The notes beneath the pieces were generated by a model. That model had not been told where the DNA came from. It made no database searches and was given only the letters and a program-made list of their open reading frames with translations. The position numbers and the translations under genes are program-made. Source: Avena insularis (lineage: Eukaryota > Streptophyta > Magnoliopsida > Poales > Poaceae). From it: a stretch of DNA of 64,000 nt. Below are positions 1 to 12,119 of the stretch, piece after piece (within the stretch, counting starts at the first letter, position 1; each line of letters begins with the position of its first letter). The DNA lies in contig CM042690.1 of the NCBI GenBank assembly GCA_023614405.1, forward strand, positions 663,098,802-663,162,801, given 5' to 3'.

Positions 1-336
1 CAGAATCTGTTCCCACATGTTTTGCATGGACAAATGATCTTCCCATCAATTGATGAATTAGTGAAAGCATACTCTATGAACATAACGACACTAGCTCCAT
101 AGATCACAGAATGTCTAGGTGATTGCATCCAAGACTTGTCCAATCTACTACCTAAACAATTTATCCAGTTAATTACTACTCTACCAGAGAAGTAAAATAG
201 ATGAGTAGGGGGTTCCATACCTAATTTTCCTGCCTCATCAATCAGTCTAGAAGGGGCACCTGAGGTAGCTGGTTCGCGGATCGGCTGACGTTGCTTGCTG
301 GTAGGAGGCCGATGGTGCCTCCTTGTACTCGTTGTC
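1..336. other. Unassigned sequence
   Basis: No open frame, RNA gene or repeat is recognised here. The last 80 bases become GC-richer and run into the 24-bp minisatellite that follows. The stretch might be flank of a host gene, but nothing in it supports a specific assignment. Confidence 0.3.
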
Positions 337-739
337 GTGCTCCTGATTGTACGCGATGCTGTGCTCCTGATTGTACTCGCCGCCGTGCTCCTGATTGTTC
401 GCGCCGCCTTGCTCCTGCTTGTTCGCGCCCCTGTGCTTCTCCTTGTACTCACCACCATGCTTCTCCTTGTTCGCGCCGTCGTGCTTCTCCTTGTACTCAC
501 TGCTGGGCTTCTCCTTGTTCGTGCCGCCGTGCTCCTACCTCTGAGTGCTGCCTTGCTCCTGATTATACATGTTGCCTTGCTCCTGATAGTACGCGGTGCC
601 ATGCTCCTGCCTCCGAGCGCACCTTGCTCCTGATTGTACGCAGCGCCGTGCTCCTGCCTCCGAGCACCTCCATGCTCCTGCCTCTGAGCGCCGCCTTGCT
701 CCTGCTTATTCGCACTGCCGTGCTCGTTGGCGCCGCCGT
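337..739 (+). repeat. 24-bp minisatellite, about 17 units
   Basis: Sixteen units run from 337 to 719, followed by a partial unit to 739. The core is GTGCTCCTGATTGT followed by a variable CGC-rich half. All units are 24 bp except the one at 601-623, which is 23 bp. Because 24 is a multiple of three, reading frames stay open as 8-residue repeats, such as VLLIVRAA in one plus frame and APDCTRRR in another, until the 23-bp unit shifts them. The open frames are therefore a by-product of the period and do not by themselves show a gene. Two variant classes occur, CTGATTGTAC-like and CTCCTTGTAC-like, and the second is clustered in units 5-8, which suggests local amplification. Confidence 0.85.
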
Positions 740-1207
740 GAGATCCGGATCCACCGAGTTGACCTCGCTCCATTGATCCCGCAGGATCTCGATGTCATGC
801 TAGCAATGGATCTGGACGGCGCGCTTGCGGTGGATCTCGGGGACGCTGCTTATTTTTTAAGGCTAGGATCTATAGAACGAGGCAGATTAGGGATATGTTT
901 GTATGACTTGAAAAGGTTAAGGGACTTAAACACAAAAGAAAAAGGACTAAATATTAACGACTTGACCTTGCTTTCTCTTATCTGCAAAAGAAAAGGGCCA
1001 CATCAAAAGGGCTGAACCATCTGATGACAATGTAGTCTATGTGCCCATGTTCTGAATACTACAAAATTCAGAATATTGTAGGCGTTATAGACATACAAAT
1101 TTGAACTAAATAACAGTACAAAAAATTGAACTACAAACATTGTGCACATCATGAAAGTAATTAACAAACATGATAGGAATATGAAAATCGTGTTCAACCC
1201 ATTACAA
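740..1207. other. Unassigned sequence between repeats
   Basis: A GC-rich stretch to about 860 gives way to AT-rich sequence. No supported gene is visible. It may be 3' flank of the minus-strand gene fragment, or the flank of whatever held the minisatellite. Confidence 0.3.
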
Positions 1208-1370
1208 ACATGACAAGAAACTACAAACATTGTTCCAATACACTACAAACATAACAAGAAACTACAAACATTGTTCCAATAGACTATAAACATGACAAGA
1301 AACTACAAACATTGTTCCAATACACTCAAACATGACATGAAACTACAAACATTGTTTCAACACACTACAA
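1208..1370. repeat. 41-bp tandem repeat, four units
   Basis: Units start at 1208, 1249, 1290 and 1330, giving a period of 41 bp with the third unit 40 bp. Each contains the core GAAACTACAAACATTGTT. A looser half unit occurs near 1130. The last unit overlaps the stop codon of the minus-strand gene fragment, so the array lies in what would be its 3' untranslated region. Confidence 0.85.
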
Positions 1371-2292
1371 ATAAAAGAAGGAGTGATCATCTTCAATCTC
1401 CACAAAATCAAGGCAAATGTGACCATGCCTTGGCTCTGCAATGATCAGCAACAGAGATCCCTCCACTATATTTGACTCCTCTCTGAATTCCTGGCACCCT
1501 ACTTTAAATGCAATTTTGTCTTCTTCATCTTCCATGTGGTACCAGCCTTGAAGGGGCACATCAAATTATCTTGTCGACAGATTTGGATGTCCTTGCCAGG
1601 GGCATCCAACTTCTCTGAAAGGCTTTGTAGAAAGGTACTGGAATATGTAGCTAGTGAGAATTTAATTTAAAACATGGCATCAAGAAAGTGAGTAATGTGT
1701 AGCAAAAACTTACCAATGCATCTAGTTGAACATTTTCCTGGTTGTACTTGTGCACCATAAACTGCATCTCATTGACACTCTCATAGAATTCTTCTTCATC
1801 TAGTTCTTGCCCTGGTTTTAGAGCCAACACATTGTAGATACCATAATTTATGGTAGCCATGTTCTCCTCACTAATTTCTCGGATATTTGAGAAAATGGTC
1901 TTGTGAAGTATGGATCTAATTTCAGGCATCACACAGTAAAGAACTGCTCAATGTTGAAAACAAGAGTATACACTATGTAAGAAATCATATAATGTTTGCA
2001 ATGAATTCAGCAATCATACCTCCATCTGCAACAATAGGCTTCTCAACCTTGATATTGTTCACAAATTCAGTCACTGTGATGTCAAACCTATTGTCCTATT
2101 CCACATACCTAAAAGAGACAACCTCACCTTGCTGGATATCATATGTCCTAACAAGGGATGACCAGTAAGGCCCACAAATGGTTGTCCTTAAAACTTCTTT
2201 CTCTAGGTATGCCTATTCCTACATCTAGCCACCATCTTGTTCTTTGAATTTGCAAACTTTTCAAGTTGTTCCTTGAATTTGCAAGGTACAAC
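1365..2292 (-). pseudogene. Degenerate multi-exon gene fragment, family unknown
   Basis: Three exon-like blocks on the minus strand have sensible splice borders. Block a is 2020-2292 (acceptor TTTCAG, donor GTATGA). Block b is 1714-1943 (acceptor GAGCAG, donor GTAAGT) and is open throughout, ending in a Glu-rich stretch. Block c is 1365-1637 (acceptor TTCCAG) and ends with a TAG stop. Block a contains in-frame stops and block c has one stop before its long open part, so the gene is broken or has introns I cannot place. A segment of block a reading QQGEVVSFRYVE, followed soon by RFDITV, faintly recalls the second half of a plant B3 DNA-binding domain; this is a weak impression. A cysteine-containing open stretch at 2500-2653 could be an upstream exon. 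A cellular function cannot be assigned. It could also be a host fragment carried by an unrecognised transposon. Confidence 0.4.
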
Positions 2293-2931
2293 CTGAAATT
2301 TCATTACAATCAAACACATTATTTAGTGCACTATGATAGGAGTACATTCAAGAAATCAATTGTTTGAATTCATACTACTAGAATATATATGCTACAATAT
2401 AGATTCTACTTGCGGGCAGTAACAAGATGGTGCTAGATGACAACAAGGAACCAAATATAATTGCAGAATATTCAGTACTTAACAAATGAAACTGAAGTAT
2501 TAAATTTACAAAACATCTTCTGATGATGTAACTTGCCACTCCATTTTGAAATCCCTGCATCATAATCAGGTCAAAAGAAACTGCACGCGTGTTAGAGTGG
2601 ATGCCACAGTTTTGCACTGGTTGCTGGCACAAAACACAATTCATTTCGTCCATTCCTATGACAAGTGTGGGTACTATTCACCTCTAGTGGGAACAGAGGA
2701 AGCTATGTAGTGGGAGATCTCAAGATGTGCTCCAGGAGATCTGCATCATAAAAGATTTAATCAGATGACAGTACCTAAACACAATAATAAGGATATTAGA
2801 GGAACAAGAACTCACCAAATTTGAATAGCTACACCAGGATGTAAAGAATATGAAGTGGCTCTCAGAAATCTGACCCGTTTAAATAGGCAAGCTATCTGGC
2901 GTAGGACACCCCCCAGACCCTTGATGGCCAA
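2293..2931. other. Unassigned sequence left of the gypsy element
   Basis: The stretch contains a possible minus-strand upstream exon around 2500-2653 but nothing recognisable. It abuts the outer edge of the LTR at 2932. No trace of the missing 5' half of the cytochrome P450 was seen here. Confidence 0.3.
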
Positions 2932-4476
2932 AAATATAACGAGCTCATTGGGGAACCCCAAGAGGAAGGTATGATGAGCACATCAGCAATTTTTCCCTTA
3001 GTTATAAAACCACGGTTATTGAACCAGTAGTAGCAAGGAAACACCTCCAAGGTGTTGTTTCCAACTTGGAATCCTACACAACACAACCATAAAACTTTGC
3101 CCCCAACTTATAGTGAGGTTGTCAATCTCACCGGTTTTGCTAAAACAAAGGATTAAACATATTGTGTGGAAGATAGTAATAGCTTGCAGAAAGTAAAAAG
3201 AAAGTAGTAAACAGTTGCAGATTGATGGTAAAAGAAAGGACTGGGGTCCATAGTTTGCTAGTGGTGATTCTCCTTAAGATAGATGACATGTTGGGTGAAC
3301 AAATTACAGCGGAGCAATTGACAAACATCGAGAAAGCATACAAGCATATACTAATCATCTTGACTCCTATGAGATTTGATTGGGCATTACAACATTATAC
3401 ATAGACTGTAATCCAACTGCATCTATGACTAATAATCCACCTTCAGGTTATCAATCCGAACCCTCCAAAGATTAAGTTGCAAGCAACAGATAATTGCATT
3501 ACGCATTGCGTGTAAAGTAAACAATACGATTGTTCTATGAACAAAGGATTGCTGTTTTCTCCCTAGTAGCAACAACACATCTAGTACCTTAGAGATTTCT
3601 GTCACTTCCCTAGATTACTAGAGGCATGAACCCACTATCGAGCATAAATACTCCCTCTTGGAGTTGCTAGCATCTACTCAGCCAAGATATCTACTAACAA
3701 CAGAGAGCATGCGAGATCACAAATAACAAAGACATGATAGAATCAATAATCAATCTGAAATAACATCTCTATATCCATCAGATCCCTGCAAACACAACAT
3801 GTATGATTACAAATAGATGATCTTGATCATGAACGGAGCTCACAGATCTAAACATGGTAGCACAAAGGAGAAGAACAAACCATCTAGCTACTACATGGAC
3901 CCGTAGTCCAAGGATGAACTACTCACGCATCACACCGGAGGCTTGCATGGTGATGAAGAAGGCCTCCAGGGTGAATTCTCCCCTCTAGTAGGGTGACAGG
4001 AAGAGCTTTAGATCCCTCCCGATCTAGGGATGGAGATTACGGCGGCTACAGACTCTTTCGTGGAATTTTGATCGGGTACTTAGGGTTTTTGTATCGGAGG
4101 CATCTTATAGGCGAAAGGGGAGGCCGAGGGGGTGCCCTAGGTGGCCACACCACCCCCTAGCGCGGGCCAGGCCTGGCCACGCGGCCAGGTGGTGTGGCGG
4201 CCTCCGGGCCCCTCTACGCCTCAGATTGCCCGTGTCCCCCTCGGTGAAATACTGACTTTAGCTTTTGTCCCGTCCAATTCCGAGAATATTCATTTTCTGA
4301 CTTTCCTAGAACTAAAAACAGCAGAAAACAAGCAGCTGGCACTGTGGCATCTTGTTAATAGGTTAGTCCAAGAAAGTGTATAAAAAGTACTCCAAAGTGT
4401 GGAGAAAACATAAGAAAGTAGATAAAACCAAGCATGGAACATAAAAAATTATAGATACGTTTGCAACGTGTCAACA
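2932..4476 (-). repeat. 3' LTR of the Athila-like element
   Basis: This 1545-bp LTR starts TGATGGCC and ends GTCAACA on the plus strand, so it has TG...CA borders. The stretch 2932-4072 aligns by eye with 17607-18760, whereas 4073-4476 has no counterpart in the truncated right LTR. The polypurine tract lies directly inside it at 4477. It holds a GC-rich low-complexity section near 4100-4220 with repeated GGCCACACCACC-like words. Confidence 0.88.
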
Positions 4477-4488
4477 TCCCCCAAGCTT
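4477..4488 (-). other. Polypurine tract
   Basis: On the minus strand it reads AAGCTTGGGGGA and directly abuts the 3' LTR, the expected position for the second-strand primer. The same tract occurs at 45403-45417 in the related element. Confidence 0.8.
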
Positions 4489-5576
4489 AACTCCTGCTCG
4501 TCCTCGAGTAGGTAAATGATAAAAAGAAAGAATAATTTTTGAGGTGACATGCACCATCATAAACTTGATCAAAGTATTTGTAAAACATTGATAGCTGGGA
4601 TCATAGTACTTCAACGTAGCATGAAAGACAAAGTTCTAACAATAAGACATAGCAACTATGTTGTAACATGAAAAGGCACAAACAAAAGATTCATGAATAG
4701 CAATGCTTTGCAAGACGTTTGTTTGTTTCACATAAAGAAAACATAGCATAATGGCATTCAACTTGTCCCTCATAGAGTAGCAAACATAAACGCATAGGAC
4801 ACCTTCAAAGTTTATAAGGGTGACTAGATACAAATAGTTTAAGAACAAGTAATATCAAAATTATGCATCAATCAACAAGTCTTGGGACAATGCACATAGA
4901 ACTAAGAATGGCCACTATGCTCTCTCAATAGGTGCATAAAGATAGAAGGTGGAGACTCAACATAAAAGTAAAAGAAAGGCCTTCATAGAAGGAAGCAGGG
5001 ACTCAAGTTTCATAAAGAGCTTCCAAAAATTATGGTACTTATTAGCTTTCAGCTCTCATTGCCCCTATCATAAGCATCTTGAAGTGATTAAGGTTAAAGT
5101 GAACAAACTATGGAGTATATGCTTGACAAAGTATAAGTTGGAAATCTCATGTCCCTTGAATACGAGGGCCGCTCCTCATGCTACTCAAGTTTAGTTACCG
5201 GTAAGTTCTTGTCATAGTAAGTACATTTGTATCATAGAGAACCGCCAACGGGGTACCCCTTGCCCGATGATACGGAAGAATCCCCATATCAAAATGACAA
5301 GGCAAGCAGAATACGAGCATCTCAACAATCTTCTTATTTACCATGGGAAAATGGTGTTTTTTCTCTCTCTTTCCTCTTTTCTCATGTCTCTTTTTTTCTT
5401 TTTATCAATATATGACTCTTTTTTATAAGAAGAATGCTTCATAGACAGCTCATTATGGTTACGCTGCAGGTTTCCACCAAGACAGCATGGATTAGACCAG
5501 CGGCCAAGGCGTTTCTCTAACACACATACATAACTCCATGGACTTACAAGCTCCCCTTTCATTTCACACCGACGAC
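4489..5576 (-). other. Non-coding 3' internal region of the Athila-like element, part 1
   Basis: No gene is seen. Sequence around 4950-5576 matches, in inverted orientation, the internal region 44340-44930 of the second Athila-like element, including the CGGGGTACCCC-containing stretch near 5250. This shows that both belong to one family and that the copia insertion at 5582 split a previously continuous region. Confidence 0.7.
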
Positions 5577-5581
5577 ATCCA
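5577..5581 (+). other. Target-site duplication ATCCA, left copy
   Basis: ATCCA precedes the copia 5' LTR and is repeated at 13813-13817. The related element near 44350 carries the site once and uninterrupted, in reverse complement (TGGAT), which confirms the duplication. Confidence 0.95.
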
Positions 5582-7251
5582 TGAAGGGAATATGCCCGAG
5601 AGGCAATAATAAAGTAGTTATTATCTTATTCCATGTTTATGATAAATGTTTATTTTGCATGCTATAATTGTATTGATAGGAAACATCAATACATGTGTGT
5701 TTAATAAACAAAAAGGGATCCTAGATATGCCTCTCTTATAGACTAGCTTGTTGATTAACAAGATGATCAAGGTTTCCTGATCATAGACATTGAATGTTGT
5801 TAATAACAAGGTCACACCATTGGTGGAATGATGTGATGAACATTCATCCGAAGTATAGCATTACGATCAAGTCATTATGTTTATATTGCTATAACATCAT
5901 ACGAAGTAATCTTAGTCCTTAGACCATGAGATCATGTTAATTGCTAACACCGGAAGAGTATCTTGATAACATCAAACATCACACCGTAAAAGGGTGACTA
6001 TAAAGGTGGGTTCAGTGCTACGAAGGTGTTATGTTGAGGCTCATGGATCAAGAGTGGGATTTGTCCATCCCGATGACGGATAGATATACTCTGGGCCCTC
6101 TCGGTGATATCACATTGAAATATCTTGCAAGCAAGTGATGTGATCACTAGAATGTTATATCACGGGAACGAGAAAAGAGTGCATGTCGGTAACGAGATCA
6201 AACTAGGTATGGAGATACCGATGATCGAATCTCGGACATGTAATATATCACGGGACAAAGTTATTTATTTACTAGCATTAAAGGTTCTCACGATCACAGA
6301 AGTCGTCGTTGAATGTGTAGGAGTCAGTATGGATCTCTAGGTCCCGCTGCTGATTATTGATCGGAGAGGGGTCTCGATCATGTCTGCATTATTCGCGAAC
6401 CGTAGGGTGACACACTTAAGGGATACCGACACCATTTGGAGCAAATATGTTTCAAATAAAGATTTAAGAAAGCGCTGGTATTATTTCAATAGACACCGAA
6501 ACTGTTTCGGGTGAAATTGCTGAAATTGGTTCTGCATGTAATATTGAAATGTTGCAGGGGGTTTTATGTGAATGTTTGTTAATTAAAGTAATTAACAAAA
6601 TTCTGAATAAAAATAATAAAAGAGTTTTATTAAATGAGAGAGCATTAAATTTGGAGAAATTTAATGCATTTAAAGTGGAGACTTTAAAAGAGAATGTGAA
6701 GGGCAAATTTATGTGGAGGAGTTACCACCACATGAATGGAGGAGGTGAAGAGACACCTCCTCCATGCTGAAACCATGAAGGAGGGCACCCTCCTCCTATA
6801 AAAGGCCACCTCCTCACTTCTCACACACCTCCTTGTGAAGGATCTCTCTCCCTCTAGTATTATTCCCCATGGTCTCGGATTAGCGAGATACATGTTCCGT
6901 GGCTTTATCTAGAAAGGAGTTCTTGCTTCCTGCTTTGCTGGAGCGAGGACGGAGGTTGTCGGGCACCGGACGTGTGTGCGATCACGGATGCACGCCGCTT
7001 ATGTGCTGGACTTGGTGGTGCTGGAGCTAGATCGATGGACGTCGAGCCGGACCTCATCGGGACTTCATCACGATCTTGAGATCGGCAAGTGTAGGACTAC
7101 ATCAACCACGAGTTCCTACTCGTTAACAAAGCTCGTTGTCTACGAGGGTAAGTTCTCGTTTCCACCCGTTGCTTTGTACCTAGTAGATAGATCTTGGCGT
7201 GTAGTTCACACCGTAGGAATTTTTTTTGTTTTCTATGCTGCGGACCCAACA
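5582..7251 (+). repeat. 5' LTR of the copia element
   Basis: It starts TGAAGGGAAT and ends CGGACCCAACA. It is near-identical to 12120-13812 with scattered substitutions and small indels, mostly in the GC-rich part after the TATA box, where the 3' copy is a few bases longer at several places. Confidence 0.95.
6797..6804 (+). promoter_or_regulatory. Probable TATA box of the copia 5' LTR
   Basis: TATAAAAG lies in the middle of the LTR after a C/T-rich stretch, and is conserved at 13340-13347 in the 3' LTR. The position and sequence fit the promoter of Angela/BARE-type LTRs. Confidence 0.6.
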
Positions 7252-7252
7252 G

Positions 7253-7264
7253 TGGTATCAGAGC
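7253..7264 (+). other. Primer binding site, initiator tRNA-Met type
   Basis: TGGTATCAGAGC begins one base after the LTR end and is complementary to the 3' end of initiator tRNA-Met, as usual for copia elements. Confidence 0.92.
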
Positions 7265-10200
7265 CTGATCTATGCGTAGGTGCTTTGCACGGGTAGTACA
7301 CATATGTTTATATGTGGGTGATGATGATCATGTTATTACTTCTTTCATGTATTTTGGATATTGGTGGCATAGTGGGATGAAGCGGCCCGGACCAACCTTA
7401 CATGTCATCGTACATGAGACCGGTTCCACGACTGACATGCAACTTGTTTTGCATAAGTGGCTGGCGGGTATATGTCTCTCCTACTATAGTCAATATCTGA
7501 TTTACAACGAGTTGCTAATAACTTAGTTATCCTCGTTGTGGTTCATGTTTGTAGGTAAGAACGGTTCTATCTCCGAAAGCCCTAAGCCACGTAAAACTTG
7601 CAATTGATAAATTAGAGGCATCTAGTTTAGATCGTTGCTGGGCTAGTGTCTTGATATGGTATTGTTGTAAGTAGATGTATGATAGATACTCTTACAACAC
7701 ACTCAACGTGTAAGTTCCATAGACCTTGGCCTTACACACAAAGGAATGATAGAGATCATACCACGATGCAAGTGATAGAGATCAAATGCATGGACCATAT
7801 CATCTCACTTTACACATTAGATGTTAGCATCTTATACTGCTAGTTTGGCTCAGAGCATTGTAAGATGATCCCTCATTTAAATATCAAGATAAAATGTGTT
7901 CTTCCTTAAGTATGCACCGTTCTATGGATCATGTTTCGAGACATCACTTGATGATCGGGTGTTCTCAACTCTACGCTTTCATGCAATGGGTGTAAGACAG
8001 TTTTACACACGCGAATACTAAGGTTCTTACTTGGCGAGCCTAGCATGTACAGACATGGCCTCGGAACACGGACCAAAAGGTTAAGCATGAGTCATATAGT
8101 TGATGTGATGACCATATTGATGCTCGCCTTTGAAGCTACACCGACTCACGTGATGATCGGACTTGGTGTAGTGGATTTGGTTCATGTAATCACCAAAAAG
8201 GCACGAGGGATGTCGTTTTTGAGTGGGAGTTCATTTCTAATTTGGATTAGTCGAACTAAATTTGTCATAAACTAAATCGAAGTGAATTTGCATAATTTGT
8301 TGTAGTCATTGGCATTCGTTTTCTACCTTATGCTTAATTTTTATTTGAGATAATAGAACTATAGAATTCTGGATATTTACTTTACGAACTGGTATCGTAT
8401 TGTTTTGAATGTCAATATAAAGTTTATAAGTCCTATTGCAAACGTTCAGCAAACTCTATTTACTCCATGAAGTTTAATAAGTAGTATTAAATCAAGAGTA
8501 AGAATTCCAATGTTAGTATCTAAAGTATCATGTTTGCCTCCATGATTATTGATATTCAAAAGGTTGTTTCAATATCAAGATTATATTGGAGCTGGAAATT
8601 GTTTCAGAAACCATCAAGATATTGTGATATCTGAAACAATGTTTTTGGTTGCATTATGATAGAGTATAATTTAGCAAAATACATGTTCCCATATTGTATG
8701 AGAATTTGTGAAGGATGGAGATGCTAGGCATCCGAATCTACCAAAAAGGTTTTGGGAACTGATATTATACTCGCGATTCTTCCTTATAGGCTATAGTAGC
8801 TTGATCATGAAAGTTGTCATGATAAGGATGAATAGAAGATGTAAGTAAAATGTTTACTGCACTAATAGATTACTAAAGAATGGATTTTTGAAAGAACACC
8901 AAACATTTGATGATGGTGATCCACTTCAAAGTGCAAGTCCAAAGGTATTAGTATTTGACTATATACGCTTTGTACCATGTGTCATGTTGATGACACCACT
9001 ATTGATGTTGATAGATTCTTTTAAAAGAAAAGGAATTGCTGAAAGAGAATCTATAAAATATTTGGCAGAAAATAAAAGGTTGGAGATGTCCAACTTAGGT
9101 ATATAGAAGATATACATGTTACGGCTATATTCCTTGCTTGTTAAACAATGTGGTTCTTAGGTATTGGATACCGAATTGGTTGGTATGAAGTGTCATACAG
9201 GACAACGCAATTCATGAACTACAATGGCGTAAGTAACTAGCAAGAGAATGAGTGATGATGTTCATCGAAAACAAATAAAGTGTTATTGTGTTTTTCGTTG
9301 TCATCAAACCAAGCCTTCAAGATTTGTTTAAATAATTGTTATTTTGTTCCGGTATCATGAGAACAATGGCTGCTCAAATAATTACCGTATTCAATAAAGG
9401 ATGGATGAACTTTTACAAGTCTAGTTGGAGAAATCACATCCATAAACACTATTGCTAAAATGTCGCAAGAAAAATGATTGAAAGATCACTTATGAAGTGA
9501 CATCGTTGTTTAAATTATATTTGAAAGAAAACATGAAGAAACTCCATGTTGATGGATTTTTGGAGCCTTTGATTTTAATCAATTGACGCATGTGAGACTT
9601 TCCTCGAGATAATTGAAACTCCGTCCATAGGCCAGAGAGGAACAGATGACTAGCTTATTGGAAATTGTGCATGCTGATGTGCATAGTCCATTATGTGTAG
9701 CCATATGCGATGGATCTTTTTGCTTCATATGCTTTCTCCGAAAATTTGAGTGAATATATCTGTATATTTACTTAATAAGGAAGAAGTATGAAACATTTGA
9801 AAATTGTTCAAAGACTTTCAAGATGAAGTGGAAAATCATTGTAACAAGAAAATAAAGAGTTTGTGATTCGATCATAAAGGAAGATATTTGAGTTACATGT
9901 TTAGCAAAAACACCTAAGACTTGAGGAATTGTTCCATGATTTGTGTTTCCCGATAAACCATAGGAGTATGGCATATTCGAGAGATAAAATCAAACCATGT
10001 TTGACATGGTAAGATCAAGGGTGTCATTTATAAAACTGCCATTATGTTTTAAGGATTGAAGCTTTAGAGACTACCGCTTTTACCTTTGAAAAGAGCACCA
10101 TCATGATCCATTGAAATGACACCATATGAGTTATGGTTTGGGATAAAACCCGAATTGTCTTTTCTTAAATTTTGGTATGCTATGCTTAAGTAAAATGTTT

Positions 10201-12107
10201 ACAACCAAAGTCGGATAAACATGTCTTTGTAGGTTATCCCAAAGACATTGTTGGGAATTTCTCCATAACACCGAGGACAAAAGAGTTTGTTACTTGGAAC
10301 GTCAAGTTTCTTGAGAAGGAATTTTTCGTGAAAAGTTAAGTGGGAGGAAAATAGAACTTTGATAAGGTTGTTGAACCTTAGCTATATGTGCTAAGTAATA
10401 GCGTCGGAAAGTGTCCTGGTGGCCACAATGCTCATGGCTCTCGTGATTACAAAAGGTGTGATCTCGAAGATTAGAGTTCCTATAGAACCGTGTGGGTCGG
10501 TAAGAATCAAATAGTAAGATTTGATAAGCAAGTCATTATTGTTTTGACAATGATGAACCGACTACATGCAAAGAAGCGATGATGGGCCCTGACTCCATAA
10601 AATGACTAGAAGTCATAGAACTGATAGTATCCATACACGAGAAATCAAGTTTCTGAACTTGGAAGACCCTCCGGAAAGGCGTGAAGCCTATCGGTCATGT
10701 TTGGATCTATAAAGAAATAGACATGGATGTTTAACATCTATGAAATAGTCGACATGTCGGAAAGAAGTTTACGACAATGTTCAAGGAGTTGACTATGACA
10801 AGATTTGATCTTTCATAACGATATTTAGTCTTGACGGATTAATGTAGCAACCACTACATATAATTTGGTATATGGTAGTTGAATAAACAAAACAAGGTTC
10901 TTCTAAAAGAACGGTAACCTAGGACGTGTACAACACATGGTCCGAAGGGTTTTGTTAATTCAAAGGGTGCTAAAAGGGCATGCAAACTTCAATAGTTGAA
11001 GTAAGCATAGCGGAGTTGGAATCTTCACCATGATGAAACTGTTAAAAGAGTTTAAATTCATCGGAGATGATGAAGATGCTTGCATTTGCAAGAAATTAAG
11101 TGGGAGCGCTGAGACATATTTCTAATACATTATGTAGAGGACATATTGTTGATTGGAAATGATGTATATTGAATTGACACAAGTTAAGGATTTCATTAAA
11201 ATAAGATTTCGATGAAAGACATGGGCAAACCCAGAATATTAGGCATCAATATCTATATGGATAGATTAAGGCGCTAATATGGTTGTGCCAGACATACATA
11301 TATAAGATATTGAAAGGGTTCAATATGGAAACAACAAGAAAGGTTCTTGCTGCATGGAAAGGATTGTATCAAGATTCAAGTTTTTCAACACTTGGTGAGT
11401 AAAATCACATGAAGATTTTGATCGATTATACCATGATATGTATATATCCAGAATGTCCTATGCTCTAAATGTTATGAGCATATAGCAGAATGATTCATAA
11501 GATGATCATTGGACAATAGTAAAGATATTCTTATGAGCTTTGGAAGAACTAAGAATATATAATGTATAAGTGACAAATAGTTAAAGGTAGTTCATTGTAA
11601 AGTGTTACATTGATACTAGTTTTTTCACAAGATACAAATTAAATTTATCTCAATTTAGACTATGGGTAGCACAATGTAATGGAAAGGATGTTCCATGATG
11701 GATTTGGATGAGTTCCAAAGTTGAGACATTGTGACGAATACTACAAAAAAAAGGCTAAGTATATAACTGCTATAGTAGCAGCAAAGGAGGGCATTTGAGT
11801 TAAGTAGTTTGTTATCAAACTAGGTGTGGTTCAAAGTGGGCTAATACTATGAAGATATATTGTGTGACAATAATATCAACATATTTTGAGCCGAACGAAC
11901 TAAAGGTCTCACCAAAGGACCAAATCTATACAATGCCATCTCATTTGAGAATGAGTGATGCGTAGAGACGCAGAGACATGCAAATACACACGGACCTGAA
12001 ATCTATGATCTAGAGATTATGTTAACCACTAGCAATGTATATGCAACACCGTAAAGCCATAGGTGTTCAATACGCAAAGTTTTTCAAACTAGATTATTGA
12101 CTCTAGT
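7265..12107 (+). pseudogene. Decayed copia gag-pol
   Basis: No frame is open for more than about 90 codons, but pieces of polyprotein can be read across frames. Near 9655-9760 a stretch reading LLEIVHADVHSPLCVA corresponds to the start of the copia integrase core, where LLEIIHTD is typical. Near 9785-9960 there is KYETFENCSKTFK, in the place of the conserved integrase segment before the LRSDRGGEY motif, which is mutated. Near 11065-11160 the words ACICKKLSGSA, followed by a broken copy of the YVDD region, mark the reverse transcriptase. The region just before the tract at 12108 resembles the usual copia 3' end. The many lesions mean that no product can be made. Gag and protease were not located with confidence. 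Confidence 0.75.
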
Positions 12108-12119
12108 GCAAGTGGGAGA
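12108..12119 (+). other. Polypurine tract of the copia element
   Basis: GCAAGTGGGAGA directly precedes the 3' LTR start TGAAGGG. The same context is typical of Angela/BARE elements. Confidence 0.85.

Noticed and set aside
291..776. 161-codon frame as a gene
   Set aside because: It is largely the 24-bp minisatellite read in one of several equally open frames.
5582..5820. Copia LTR frames (minus 5621-5815 and 12158-12352) as conserved small genes
   Set aside because: Their conservation is only that of the two LTRs of one element.
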